Shown here: positions 7,895-16,229 of the stretch, in pieces | Position numbering within the stretch: position 1 is the stretch's first letter | Layout: each line of letters begins with the position of its first letter | NCBI GenBank assembly: GCA_002162795.1 | Contig: MAAY01000107.1 | Location: 1-49,062, forward strand | Length of the DNA stretch: 49,062 nt | Reading direction: 5' to 3' | Origin: Rhodobacterales bacterium 56_14_T64 | GTDB lineage: Bacteria; Pseudomonadota; Alphaproteobacteria; Rhodobacterales; Rhodobacteraceae | Position numbers and translations under genes: made by a program | The notes under the pieces: model-generated | Databases searched by the model: none | Told to the model about the DNA's origin: nothing | The model's input: the letters and a program-made list of their open reading frames with translations, nothing else

Positions 7895-8500
7895 ATGTTA
7901 AGCCATTTCCTGCGTGTTTTAGTGTTTATTCCCTTTCTCGCCCAGCCGATTGCGGCCAGCGAAGGCAATAGCGGAGACGGCGGCGGTGACAGTGGCAGCG
8001 GCTACGTAGCCACCGGCCTGCAGGACCGCACGACCCGGCAGATCGTCAAGATCCTGACCCGTGATTTCGCCCGCTGCCGAAAAGAGAAAAAGATCTATCG
8101 CTGGGACTGCTATCGCAAGACCTATCGCTTTGCGGCCAATCAGCTGAATGGCAAGATCAGTTATTCCCATGCCCAGGACGCCTTGGAACATGTCGAAGAA
8201 GAACTGGACCGCATCATGGCTGAGTACCGGGACCCGACAAAACCCAATCGCCGCAGATTAACCCAGACCTATGCCGCCATCAAACCCGAGGCCATTCCCG
8301 CCGCGCGGGCGCGGACCGAACGGGCGATGGACCAGGCTCAGACCATGCTGCTGCGCGCGCCCTCGCATACCCAATCGCATTACGTGCGGATTGCAGATGC
8401 CATCAACTCCAACAAGGTCCTGCTGCGCTCGGCACTTCTGTTCTTGCCGAACCAAATGATCCGTCTGGCGATGGTGATCGTCAAAACCACCAGACTATAG
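7895..8500 (+). CDS. Exported Cys-pair family protein, member 1
   Basis: This 201-residue protein has a signal peptide (MLSHFLRVLVFIPFLAQPIA) and then a Gly/Ser-rich linker (residues about 24-36). A mostly helical domain follows, with a C-x10-C pair (C61, C72: CRKEKKIYRWDC) and the C-terminal signature MLLRAP...IADAINSNKVLLRSALL. The same domain recurs at 9209 and 16569 in this window, so these are paralogues of one uncharacterised periplasmic or envelope family. The two cysteines probably form a disulphide after export. AAGGAG lies eight bases before ATG 7895; a GTG three bases upstream is less likely. The function is unknown. Confidence 0.8.
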   Translation: MLSHFLRVLVFIPFLAQPIAASEGNSGDGGGDSGSGYVATGLQDRTTRQIVKILTRDFARCRKEKKIYRWDCYRKTYRFAANQLNGKISYSHAQDALEHVEEELDRIMAEYRDPTKPNRRRLTQTYAAIKPEAIPAARARTERAMDQAQTMLLRAPSHTQSHYVRIADAINSNKVLLRSALLFLPNQMIRLAMVIVKTTRL

Positions 8501-8643
8501 CCTCCTTTCACCACCAGGGCTTGCCCGACTCGGGCAACAGGGGCACACTAAAACCCCACTCGAAACCTCAGGGCGCCTTGGCCGCGCCGCTGGTTTAGGG
8601 TTTGCGCGGCCACAGGGCACCCGTCATCCCGACGGAGAAGCCA

Positions 8644-9114
8644 ATGACCATTGCCGCACGCCTGAAACACCACCTCGAGGCCCAGGGCCTGCCTTTTGAC
8701 ATGATCGCCCACCCCTATGCCGCCACCGCCAGTGGCTGCGCCGAAGCGGCACATGTGCCCGGCGACCACCTGGCCAAATCGGTGCTGATCCATATGGAGG
8801 AAGGCCCGATCCTGGCCGTCGTCCCGTCAAACCACCACGTTGATCTGACCCAGCTGCAAGCGATGATGGACCGCCGTCTGGGACTGGCTGCTGAATCTGA
8901 AGTTCAGGACCTGTTCGACGATTGCAATCTTGGTGCGGCACCGCCCGTGGGCGAGGCCTATGACGTGCCCACCATCATCGACAACAGCCTGTCGGGGTTG
9001 GACAAGGTCTGGTTTGAAGCCGGCGATCACAAAACACTGGTGGAAATGCAGGGCAAAGACTTTGACCAGTTGATGCAGAGCGCAAGACACGGCTCGTTCT
9101 GCACCATGCACTGA
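8644..9114 (+). CDS. YbaK/ProX-type aminoacyl-tRNA deacylase-like protein
   Basis: This 156-residue protein is a YbaK/EbsC-fold domain, the family that hydrolyses mischarged aminoacyl-tRNA in trans (for example Cys- or Ala-tRNAPro). Family features visible are the N-terminal helix-strand leading to HPYAATASGCAEAAHVP, the core lysine segment HLAKSVLIHM, the central ILAVVPSNHHVDL and a C-terminal VWFEAGDHKTLVEM. The start is fixed by GGAGAAGCCA just before ATG 8644. It lies between two members of the exported Cys-pair family in the same orientation but with spacers large enough for its own promoter. The tRNA substrate cannot be predicted. Confidence 0.8.
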   Translation: MTIAARLKHHLEAQGLPFDMIAHPYAATASGCAEAAHVPGDHLAKSVLIHMEEGPILAVVPSNHHVDLTQLQAMMDRRLGLAAESEVQDLFDDCNLGAAPPVGEAYDVPTIIDNSLSGLDKVWFEAGDHKTLVEMQGKDFDQLMQSARHGSFCTMH

Positions 9115-9159
9115 CCCCTGCAGTCGGATACCACGTCCACTGTGATCACCGCCGCAGCC

Positions 9160-9187
9160 TTGCCGGTTGCCACATTCGGGCTAAGAT
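9160..9187 (+). promoter_or_regulatory. Sigma-70-type promoter of the second exported family gene
   Basis: TTGCCG (9160-9165), a 16-bp spacer and TAAGAT (9182-9187) lie 22 bp before the ATG at 9209. The gene therefore has its own promoter and a very short leader. Confidence 0.45.
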
Positions 9188-9208
9188 CAGCCCGAAGAGG
9201 TACCGCCT

Positions 9209-9796
9209 ATGCCATCAGTGTTTTTTTGTTTTGTATTAATCGCAGCAGTGTTTTCCGCCCAGCCTGCTGCGGCGACCGGAGAAAGTCATAGCCATGGCAG
9301 CCCCGCCGACACCAGACTGACCGAACGAACCACCAAAAAGGTGATCTTTATCTTGGCACGGGGAATTGAAAAATGTGTTCGCTTGCCACCAATCTATCGC
9401 CATGACTGCTATCAGGTAACCTATGGCAAGGCCTCAGAAGCACTAAGCGGCAAACCGACCTACTCCGAAGCCTATTCAGCGTTGGTCGGTGTGCAAGATG
9501 CCTTGACGCAAATGGTTGATAACAACGTGGACCCCGGCGTAAAACCGATCCGCCGGGGATCTAAAACATATCGCGCGATCCAGGAAACCGCTATTCCCGA
9601 AGCCAAAGCGCGCGCTGAACGGGCACTCCAAGAGGCTGAAACCATCCTGCTGCGCGCACCCGAAGACAAGCAGGCGCATTATTCGCTCATTGCCGATGCG
9701 GTGAGTTCCAACAAAGTATTGCTGCGCTCCGCGCTGCTTCCCAGCGGGTTGCTGCGGTTCGCCGCCCGATACCTGATCCAGCTCAGGTCGGTCTAG
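9209..9796 (+). CDS. Exported Cys-pair family protein, member 2
   Basis: This 195-residue paralogue of the 7895 product has a signal peptide (cleavage near AQPAAATG), a short His/Ser-rich linker, and the same core with C56 and C67 (CVRLPPIYRHDC). The shared YxALxGKxxYSEAxxAL stretch and the ending ILLRAP...IADAVSSNKVLLRSALL are present. Both proteins are about 200 residues long with matched helix spacing, which implies a common fold. A GAAGAGG ribosome binding site precedes the ATG. A strong bidirectional hairpin follows the stop. The function is unknown; a periplasmic or cell-surface location is inferred from the signal peptide and paired cysteines. Confidence 0.8.
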   Translation: MPSVFFCFVLIAAVFSAQPAAATGESHSHGSPADTRLTERTTKKVIFILARGIEKCVRLPPIYRHDCYQVTYGKASEALSGKPTYSEAYSALVGVQDALTQMVDNNVDPGVKPIRRGSKTYRAIQETAIPEAKARAERALQEAETILLRAPEDKQAHYSLIADAVSSNKVLLRSALLPSGLLRFAARYLIQLRSV

Positions 9797-9801
9797 AAAC
9801 A

Positions 9802-9829
9802 AAAATGGCGGGTACCGTCCCGCCATTTT
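9802..9829. terminator. Bidirectional intrinsic terminator
   Basis: The perfect 11-bp arms AAAATGGCGGG and CCCGCCATTTT enclose a six-base loop, with A and T runs on the two sides. It serves the exported-family gene on the plus strand and the rhodanese gene on the minus strand. Confidence 0.85.
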
Positions 9830-9833
9830 GCAT

Positions 9834-10418
9834 TCATTTGGTGACAGTCAGCCCCAGCATGCGCCAGTTCTGCATACCGCCGCGGTAGTAGAAAATCCGT
9901 TCTGCCGGATAGCCCGCCGCAATCATATTGCGCGCCGCACTTGGTGACTGACCACACCAAGGGCCATTACAAAACAACGCCACAGTTTTTGCCGCCTGAC
10001 AGTCGAACCCATCAAAATCAATCTCACATCCCAGCTCATCCAGCCGGTCCGTGACTTCATTATACGGAATGCTCACCGCACCGGGGATCGAGCCACCAAT
10101 GAAGTGTTCCACCACCCGACTATCGACCACCAGAACTTCCGGATCGACCAACATCTCCAGCAGCTCCAGTTCGCCGATCGTGGTCACACCTTCGGCAGGT
10201 GTCATCGGTTGCACACAAAACGGCGGACAAGCGCGCGAGGTGCGCGTCCAACTGTCATCAACCCGGTTTTCATTGTCCTGAACTCGCGAAATGCTGACGT
10301 CGCCATCCGCGGTCGGCACCGTGATTTCAGTCATCGCTGGGGTAATCCCAACTGGCTCACCCGCCACAGCCCATCCGGCGGCGCAAGCGACAAAAATAGT
10401 AACTGCAAATATGCGCAT
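9834..10418 (-). CDS. Periplasmic rhodanese-like protein
   Basis: This 194-residue protein has a signal peptide (MRIFAVTIFVACAAGWAVAG) and a C-terminal rhodanese domain: VLVVDSR at about 95-101, HFIGGSIPGAVSIPY, and the active-site loop beginning at C150 (CNGPWCGQSPSA). Rhodaneses carry sulphur as a cysteine persulphide. The loop here has a second cysteine (C155), and the domain is preceded by a conserved-looking CPPFC (C64-C68), so redox or thiol chemistry in the periplasm is plausible. It lies 92 bp downstream of the UspA gene on the same strand and may be co-transcribed from the Fnr-controlled promoter there. The substrate is unknown. Confidence 0.8.
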   Translation of the reverse strand: MRIFAVTIFVACAAGWAVAGEPVGITPAMTEITVPTADGDVSISRVQDNENRVDDSWTRTSRACPPFCVQPMTPAEGVTTIGELELLEMLVDPEVLVVDSRVVEHFIGGSIPGAVSIPYNEVTDRLDELGCEIDFDGFDCQAAKTVALFCNGPWCGQSPSAARNMIAAGYPAERIFYYRGGMQNWRMLGLTVTK

Positions 10419-10509
10419 AGAAAATCCTCCTCTTCGACAAGATCATGCACGGACGGGTTTCGCGATCAAGCCGCGTCACCCGTTCATGACCTGCCCTGAA
10501 TAACCGCCG

Positions 10510-10917
10510 TCAGCGCACTACATGCACCGCACAGGCCGCATGACGCACCACCTGCGATGCGGTCGAGCCGAGCAGCAAATCCTGCATTCCGGGTCGGTGC
10601 GAGGCAATGATGATCAGATCCGGTTCGTTGGTTTCCGCCCAGTCCAGAATGGAGCGCCCCGAGTGGCCCTCGATCACCACACCAATGGCGTGCGGCAGGG
10701 TGGCTGCTAAATTGTCGAGTTCTGTCTGCAAGGCTTCGCGGGCTTGGGCCAGATAATCAAGCGGCATATAGGAGATGGCATAGGCCGGAATATGCTCGAC
10801 CACATGCAACAGTGTCACCGCACCGCCCTGACTACACAGCAGCTTGGCCAGCTTCAGCGGTCCGTTAATATCGCGGTCCGGATCAAAAGAAATGGGGACA
10901 AGAATTTTGTGATACAT
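10510..10917 (-). CDS. Universal stress protein, UspA family
   Basis: This 135-residue single Usp domain is cytoplasmic. It has the usual KILVPISFD start strand, the acidic beta strand LLHVVEH, and the ATP-binding pattern G-x2-G-x9-G-[ST] read as SHRPGMQDLLLGSTASQVVR, so ATP binding is likely. Start ATG 10917 has AGGAG seven bases upstream; a TTG just before it is less likely. An Fnr-type box lies 57 bp upstream of the start (10974-10987), which predicts induction under low oxygen. The rhodanese gene follows on the same strand. Confidence 0.9.
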   Translation of the reverse strand: MYHKILVPISFDPDRDINGPLKLAKLLCSQGGAVTLLHVVEHIPAYAISYMPLDYLAQAREALQTELDNLAATLPHAIGVVIEGHSGRSILDWAETNEPDLIIIASHRPGMQDLLLGSTASQVVRHAACAVHVVR

Positions 10918-10973
10918 CAATGGTCTCCTGTTATGACTTGGTCTCAGACTGCCTGCAAATCCGCGTGGGTGCC

Positions 10974-10987
10974 TTGATCCAAATCAG
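10974..10987. promoter_or_regulatory. Fnr-type site upstream of the UspA gene
   Basis: TTGAT-CCAA-ATCAG matches the Fnr/FnrL consensus TTGAT-N4-ATCAA at nine of ten positions. Its centre lies about 63 bp before the UspA start, which suits a class II activator position with a short leader. Usp genes are known members of Fnr regulons in related bacteria. Confidence 0.6.
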
Positions 10988-11156
10988 CCCAATTTCACCC
11001 ATCTCTACGGCAGTCCTTGCCTCATCACTTAGTTCACACGGCGTCATTACCCAGCGCGGCCGGCAGATCTAAGGCCACGACCACAGCCACAACGCCGCGT
11101 TGCCCCCCGTGACCAGACGAAGACATGATGTGCTGGTCCAAACCTACAGGAGCTGG

Positions 11157-11474
11157 CTAAAACGTGGCGGCCACGTCGTACATCACCGGCTCAAAGCTGC
11201 GACATAACTGGTGTATCTTGCGATTGCGGTCCCGCATTTCCGTGGTCCGCAGCATCGCCAGAAAATCTTCGCGGCGGTTCCACTGCGAGTAGTTGGCAAT
11301 CCGTGTCTGGGCGTCATTGACGTGCAAACCAGAGGCAATAAAACCGGGTTGCAACGAGATAAACTCGGCGTAGGCTTCGGTCAGGGCATCCAGCAGATCC
11401 TGGCAGGTGCCCGGCGTCATTTCAAAGGTGGTAATGACGGTCTGAATTTCAGCGGTTTTGGCTATTGTTGGCAT
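11157..11474 (-). CDS. ABM-domain (antibiotic biosynthesis monooxygenase-like) protein
   Basis: This 105-residue protein is a dimeric alpha-beta barrel (ferredoxin-like) of the ABM superfamily. Typical segments are the first strand VITTFEMTPG, the helix LLDALTEAYAEF, ISLQPGFIASGLHV with the conserved PGF, and YSQWNRREDFLAML. Members act as cofactor-free monooxygenases on quinols, as haem-degrading enzymes, or as small binding proteins; nothing here selects one. The start has an ideal GGAGGAG sequence. It diverges from the barrel-like protein gene at 11639. Confidence 0.8.
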   Translation of the reverse strand: MPTIAKTAEIQTVITTFEMTPGTCQDLLDALTEAYAEFISLQPGFIASGLHVNDAQTRIANYSQWNRREDFLAMLRTTEMRDRNRKIHQLCRSFEPVMYDVAATF

Positions 11475-11638
11475 TTGGCTCCTCCGTTGAATATCCTCAG
11501 CCTACGCGGGATTTCCCCAAAAGCAGAAGCGTTTTCAGCAAACTGTCGGTTAAATCGTCCCGGACCGGCGACAGGCACCCAAAAAGTAACCCATTTTTAA
11601 CCATGATCACCGCCCAATTATTCTTGGGGTTGTTTGTC

Positions 11639-12304
11639 ATGTTTCGCGTTTTAGTCGCTATCTGGATATATGTTCTAAGCGCATCTCCGGCCTTGTCCGG
11701 GGCTTGGCTGCGCGAAAAAGGCAGCGGATTTGCATCGGCAACCATAACCCAGCGGACCGGCCATGGTGTTTGGAGTTCTGAGCTTGGCTATTACGCTGAC
11801 TATGGCCTGACCTCACTTGTGACGCTTGGCATCGATCTGAATGACAACGACAATCTGTCAGGTCATGCTCTGGTCTTTGTCCGCATACCGTTAGGCCAGA
11901 CATCGCGCAGGCATCATATGGCTGTTGAACTGGCGTTGGGGGCCAGTCACTATCTTAACTCTTGGGTGCCGATGCAAAAAGTGACTCTGTCTTATGGGCG
12001 TGCGTTTGACAGCAACTGGGGGCCGGGATGGCTGGCAATTGATGGTGCGTACGAGATCCGCGGCCTCAATACCGAGCCGATCCTAAAACTAGACGCCACA
12101 ATTGGGCTGTCGGATCCAGAACACCTGCGCCCCATTCTGCAAATTGAAACCGCCAAAATCTCGGGCCATCCCCTATTCTACACCATCACACCCGGCCTTC
12201 AGATCCCGTTGAACCCAGACACCCGCCTACTGATCGGCGCCCAACATCGCGTCACCACCAAGCGCAGCCTTGGCCTCAAACTCGGAGTGTGGCACAGCTT
12301 CTGA
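11639..12304 (+). CDS. Exported protein, probable small outer-membrane beta-barrel
   Basis: The 221-residue product starts with a signal peptide (MFRVLVAIWIYVLSASPALSG). The rest is a series of short alternating strands separated by polar turns (ELGYYADYGLTSLVTLGIDL, HALVFVRIPLG, VTLSYGRAFD, LKLDATIGLS, LLIGAQHRVTTK). It ends in GLKLGVWHSF, a terminal aromatic typical of outer-membrane barrels. No named family is recognised. An alternative start at 11603 would add 12 residues, but its ribosome binding site is worse. The function is unknown; outer-membrane location is inferred. Confidence 0.65.
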   Translation: MFRVLVAIWIYVLSASPALSGAWLREKGSGFASATITQRTGHGVWSSELGYYADYGLTSLVTLGIDLNDNDNLSGHALVFVRIPLGQTSRRHHMAVELALGASHYLNSWVPMQKVTLSYGRAFDSNWGPGWLAIDGAYEIRGLNTEPILKLDATIGLSDPEHLRPILQIETAKISGHPLFYTITPGLQIPLNPDTRLLIGAQHRVTTKRSLGLKLGVWHSF

Positions 12305-12328
12305 ATACAACCCAAGGACCGCGACGCC

Positions 12329-12811
12329 ATGACCAACCCCATCCGCCCCACTGATGACGAAGCCCGCGCCCTAGCCGGCGATCTAATGGCCAAGGCCCGT
12401 TTTGCTGCGCTGGGGGTTATCACTGAAACAGGCACACCGCTGGTTACCCGTGTTGCCTTTGGCTTGGACCCCGATGGCGGCCCTATCAGTCTGGTGTCTT
12501 CCCTGTCGGGCCACACCCGCGCGCTGGTGGGTAATCCAGCCTGTTCCCTGCTGGTGGGCGAACCCGGCGACAAAGGCGACCCGCTGACCCATCCCCGGCT
12601 CAGCCTGATCTGCCGCGCCTCTTTCCTGCGCCACGGCGACGAAGGCCACGCTGAACTGGCCGCGCATTACCTGCGCGACCACCCCAAAGCCAAACTTTAT
12701 ATTGGTTTTGCCGATTTTGCCTTTGTCCGGTTTCAGATCACCGAAGCGCATCTGAATGGCGGCTTTGGTAAGGCCTTCCACCTGAACGCCGGTGATCTTG
12801 GCCAAGGTTGA
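12329..12811 (+). CDS. HugZ/PNPOx-like FMN-binding split-barrel protein
   Basis: This 160-residue protein has the pyridoxamine-phosphate-oxidase-like split barrel seen in HugZ and CREG. Landmarks are the helix ALAGDLMAKARFAALGVI, VTRVAFGLDPDGGPISLVS, LSGHTRALVGNPACSLLV and VRFQITEAHLNGGFGKAFHL at the C-terminus. HugZ-type proteins bind haem or flavin and take part in haem use. This one lacks the C-terminal DUF2470 domain of long HugZ, so a flavin-binding role is equally likely. The stop is directly abutted by the stop of the convergent beta-helix gene, with no spacer. Confidence 0.8.
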   Translation: MTNPIRPTDDEARALAGDLMAKARFAALGVITETGTPLVTRVAFGLDPDGGPISLVSSLSGHTRALVGNPACSLLVGEPGDKGDPLTHPRLSLICRASFLRHGDEGHAELAAHYLRDHPKAKLYIGFADFAFVRFQITEAHLNGGFGKAFHLNAGDLGQG

Positions 12812-15097
12812 TCACTTGTCCATGCGCATGGTCAGCTGCACCTCACCGCGCACAGATTCCTCCCAAACCAGATCAACCTGATCCTTGTTGCTGCCCTGTT
12901 CTGGATCGGCATAAGGCATGGCATAACGCGACGAGCCACCGCTGGTAGTGATTGCCCCCAGCGCGATGACACTGTCGACGCCACGCGACCACCCCCCAAA
13001 GGGCAGATTGTCACCGGGATCAATAGTCCATGTCTTGGCTGCCGAAGATTGCTCGTGCCGGATCCGCAGCGGATTGGCCACCGAGGCGTCCACATTGTGG
13101 AAGGTATTACCCTCAAAAAACACGTTCTTGGTGCGGCTAAAGTCCAACCCCGAGAAGCTGGTATCGACCCGCTCGGCCCGGTCAATCGACCCGTTGATTG
13201 ACCGGAACTTGTTGCCGCTGACCGACACGCCATTCAGAAAATGCCCATTTCCATATGGCTTTAGAACGATGTAGCTGAACCAAGGGGCAACATCTCCAGA
13301 CAGGAACACATTATCGGTGACCGACAGCGAGCTGAACGAAAAGCCACTGGTGAAATCCGGGGTTGGGTCCAACTCGTTGGTCCACTCGATAAAGCAATTG
13401 TCGACGTAGTTGTCCGACACCGTGGTCGAGCAGTAGGTGCTGGCCAGGATCAGCCCCGCCGTGCGCACCCCATTGGCAATTGAATCGCCCTGAAAGAAGT
13501 GATTCCCCGTCACAGTGTTGTTGCCTCCCGCTAACATTGCAAAATGGCGAAATTTGGTGACCCGATTGTTGCGCAGCTTAGCGTCATTGGCGTTGACGTT
13601 CAGACCCACCGAGCTGCGGTCAGGCACATCTTCCGCCTCTTCCGCTGACAGGAATTGACAATTGTCGATCAGGATGCCCTGACAGCCGGTGCCAATCGAC
13701 GAAATACCACGGTCCTTGGGCCGCGAGATGAAGCAGCGATCCAGGCTGAACACCGATCCTGCCGGCGACAGACGGATGGCGCTACAGTGCGAGTTGCACT
13801 GCAGCTCAACCTCGGTAATGCCAAATTTACTGAGCGCACTGAAGCCACCGAAATCCAGTATGTATTTGAAATCTTTGAAGGTAAACACCTGCGTGCCCGC
13901 CGCATCATACAGCGGTGCGCTCAAGGTCAACTCGCTGGCGCCAGTGTTTTTGGATTTCACATAGATCTCACGACCAACGCCGCTGCCTTCGACCAGTGAT
14001 CCTACCGGGATGTTGGCGATATTGGCCACCGATTTCAGCTTGCGGGAATCTCCGGGGTCATAGGTTGCCTGCGCGGTCACTGTGTCGGTGTCCCAGGCCG
14101 CCCCCGATTGCGCCTCGATCTGGCCGTTTCGGATCACCCGGCGGGTCGAATAGCTGGTCTTGTTAGGCACTGCCGCCTGCATGTCCACCGGCCCGCTTAG
14201 GCTGATTTTGCGCCCCCCCAGATCCAGTGATTCATGATCTGCATTGTTGATCAACGCCTGAAACGCCTTTTTGAAGCCCAGTTCTTCATTGCCAAAGGCG
14301 GCGGCATAGGTAGGGAAATCGAAATTTTTGGTCAGCAGCAGCATTTTGTCACTGGCCATCGTGACAGTGCCCTCAAACACCACCTGATGGTTCAGCGATA
14401 CTGTGTCCCCCAGATAGAACGTACCGGCTGGCACCAGAATGCGGCGGCCATCCGCGGCATCATCGGCGGCGTCAAAGGCAGGCGCGTCATTGGTGGATCC
14501 ATCCCCCACGGCGCCAAAATCGGTGACATCCACCAGGCTCAGCATATCGCGCAGATAGGCACTGGTGATGTCGATGATCTCGATGTCATCAATCCGCACC
14601 ACACCGCCAGTTGCGCCAGTCAAATCCAAGCCCATATGGCCATAGCCGGCATTGCGCCCCCAAGCCATATCCACACCACCGCGCGCACCCGTGCCAACAA
14701 TAGCGCTGATTTCCACCACCTCGCCGTAACTGGCCAAGGTGGTGCTGGGACCTGTTTCCACCACGCCACTGATATGACTGCCGCCGGACCCTCCGGCCCA
14801 AGCGGCGATACGCACGCTGGGCAGTGCACCACTGATGGCTTTGATGCGCACTTTGATCTGCAGATAACAACCGGGCAGCAGTGGGGTTTGCCCCATGTGG
14901 CGCAGCTTCTGGGTCGAACTGGTCTTTTGCAGTTCCAGACAACCGCCAAAATCCGCATCCGCCGGCACATAAGCCGCGTTGACGGCTCCGTCATAGCTAT
15001 CAGACCCCGGTGTGCCATCGCCACTGGACCAAACATCCAAACCATCCGCAAATACGGGCGGCATCAATGCGACGCCCTCGGTGATTGCCTTGTTCAT
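12812..15097 (-). CDS. Large right-handed beta-helix (pectate-lyase-like) protein
   Basis: This 761-residue protein has an N-terminal beta-sandwich-like region (residues 1-180, a carbohydrate-binding style fold). It is followed at 191-204 by VTDFGAVGDGSTND, the hallmark start of Pectate_lyase_3/GH28-related beta-helices. Long runs of short strands with N-rich turns follow (VTGNHFF, VSDNYVDN, VTDNVFLS, VSGNKFRS, FFEGNTFHNV), ending in a small C-terminal domain. There is no signal peptide, unlike a secreted polysaccharide lyase. That fits a phage-like tailspike or head-spike protein, or a type I-secreted enzyme. A link to GTA head spikes that bind capsule is a guess. The start has GGAAAGGG, held in a hairpin (15101-15143). 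Confidence 0.8.
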   Translation of the reverse strand: MNKAITEGVALMPPVFADGLDVWSSGDGTPGSDSYDGAVNAAYVPADADFGGCLELQKTSSTQKLRHMGQTPLLPGCYLQIKVRIKAISGALPSVRIAAWAGGSGGSHISGVVETGPSTTLASYGEVVEISAIVGTGARGGVDMAWGRNAGYGHMGLDLTGATGGVVRIDDIEIIDITSAYLRDMLSLVDVTDFGAVGDGSTNDAPAFDAADDAADGRRILVPAGTFYLGDTVSLNHQVVFEGTVTMASDKMLLLTKNFDFPTYAAAFGNEELGFKKAFQALINNADHESLDLGGRKISLSGPVDMQAAVPNKTSYSTRRVIRNGQIEAQSGAAWDTDTVTAQATYDPGDSRKLKSVANIANIPVGSLVEGSGVGREIYVKSKNTGASELTLSAPLYDAAGTQVFTFKDFKYILDFGGFSALSKFGITEVELQCNSHCSAIRLSPAGSVFSLDRCFISRPKDRGISSIGTGCQGILIDNCQFLSAEEAEDVPDRSSVGLNVNANDAKLRNNRVTKFRHFAMLAGGNNTVTGNHFFQGDSIANGVRTAGLILASTYCSTTVSDNYVDNCFIEWTNELDPTPDFTSGFSFSSLSVTDNVFLSGDVAPWFSYIVLKPYGNGHFLNGVSVSGNKFRSINGSIDRAERVDTSFSGLDFSRTKNVFFEGNTFHNVDASVANPLRIRHEQSSAAKTWTIDPGDNLPFGGWSRGVDSVIALGAITTSGGSSRYAMPYADPEQGSNKDQVDLVWEESVRGEVQLTMRMDK

Positions 15098-15100
15098 GTA

Positions 15101-15143
15101 AAACCCTTTCCAACAGCGCCTATGCGTTTGGAGAAGAGGGTTT
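15101..15143 (-). promoter_or_regulatory. Leader hairpin covering the ribosome binding site of the beta-helix gene
   Basis: On the minus strand AAACCCT pairs with AGGGTTT and, inside it, TCCAA pairs with TTGGA. The 3' side of the stem contains GGAAAGGG, the only Shine-Dalgarno candidate, and ends three bases before the ATG. Folding would hide the ribosome binding site, so translation may depend on an RNA or protein switch. Confidence 0.4.
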
Positions 15144-15239
15144 AAAGCAGCGGCATTAATTCAGCCCCAGTATAGCGTACGCCGGGTGCGCAACGGCACA
15201 AGCCCGAACCCGACAAACGGGCTCCGAATACGCGAGCAG

Positions 15240-15267
15240 TTGACCGAAAGCAGAGCTTTGCTAGGCT
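15240..15267 (+). promoter_or_regulatory. Sigma-70-type promoter of the TPR gene
   Basis: TTGACC (15240-15245), a 16-bp spacer and TAGGCT (15262-15267) lie 33 bp before the ATG at 15300. Confidence 0.5.
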
Positions 15268-15299
15268 GGCGGGTAGCCGGGACGAATAAAGGGTTTCTA

Positions 15300-16229
15300 A
15301 TGCGCATTTTTTCAGTGGTCGCCGGAATGGTTCTTATGACCGGACTCGCCAGCCCCGCACAAGCCAACATGAAGGACGATTGCCTTCAAAGTAATAGTCA
15401 GGATCTAAGGATCAGCGGCTGCACCGCCGTGATCGACTCGGGCCAGTGGCAAGGCAAAAACCTCGCTTGGGCTTACATCAACCGGGGCCGCGCCTACCGT
15501 GTGATTGATGAGTCTTCGCTGGCTCTCGAGGACTTTGATCAGGCCCTGAATTTCGACCCCGACTCATTTCAGGCCTACATGAACCGGGGAAGTGTGCATT
15601 CCTATATGGCTCTCTACAGCCGAGCAGTCGAAGACTACAACGAAGCATTGCGGCTTGATCCGATGTCTGTTGCCGCTCTGTCCAACCGCGGCAATGCCTA
15701 TTCCAGTATTGGCAAACATCTCAGAGCAATCGAGGATTTTGATCATGCGTTGAAACTTAATCCAGATCACATGTTCACTTACAATAACCGCGGCAGTGCC
15801 TACACGCATCTCGGTGAGCACCGCCGTGCAATCGAGGACTACAACGAGGCGCTTCAACGCGACCCGTCATATGCGTCTGCGCGTTTCAATCGCGGCAATG
15901 ACCATAATCGTCTGGCCTGGGCGTTATACCTTGAAGGCCGCACCGCCGAGGCGCTGATCGACGTGGAGCAGGCGCTGCTGGATCGGCCCGGCTACGCTGC
16001 CGCTCATGACACTCGCGCCCATGTGCTGGCGGCCTTTGGGCGCAGCGCCGAAGCCTTGACTGAGTTCGAGAGCGCGATGGATGCCGGCAAAGCAAAATTT
16101 GTGCGCATATACCAAGAGGCATTGGCAGAGCACGGGTTTTATGATGGCGCCATCAATGGTGTTTACGATGCTGATGTCCGCGCTGCACTGGTTACTTGTC
16201 TTGAGGCGGATTGCCGTGTGCTAGAGTAA
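15300..16229 (+). CDS. Exported TPR-repeat protein with C-terminal peptidoglycan-binding-like motif
   Basis: The 309-residue product has a signal peptide (MRIFSVVAGMVLMTGLASPAQA), a short cysteine-containing segment, then about six tetratricopeptide repeats. These are clear from the recurring AxxNRGxAY...AIEDYNEAL-x-LDP pattern between residues 50 and 250. The tail (HGFYDGAINGVYDADVRAAL) resembles a peptidoglycan-binding-1 half-repeat with GxYxGxINGxY and is bounded by cysteines. Such proteins scaffold periplasmic complexes or attach to the cell wall. The start is set by the signal peptide and the upstream promoter. No partner is evident in the neighbourhood. Confidence 0.8.
   Translation: MRIFSVVAGMVLMTGLASPAQANMKDDCLQSNSQDLRISGCTAVIDSGQWQGKNLAWAYINRGRAYRVIDESSLALEDFDQALNFDPDSFQAYMNRGSVHSYMALYSRAVEDYNEALRLDPMSVAALSNRGNAYSSIGKHLRAIEDFDHALKLNPDHMFTYNNRGSAYTHLGEHRRAIEDYNEALQRDPSYASARFNRGNDHNRLAWALYLEGRTAEALIDVEQALLDRPGYAAAHDTRAHVLAAFGRSAEALTEFESAMDAGKAKFVRIYQEALAEHGFYDGAINGVYDADVRAALVTCLEADCRVLE

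Noticed and set aside
14234-15145. A 303-codon plus-strand open frame
   Set aside because: It is antisense to the beta-helix gene and rich in His, Gln and Ile in a way typical of shadow frames.
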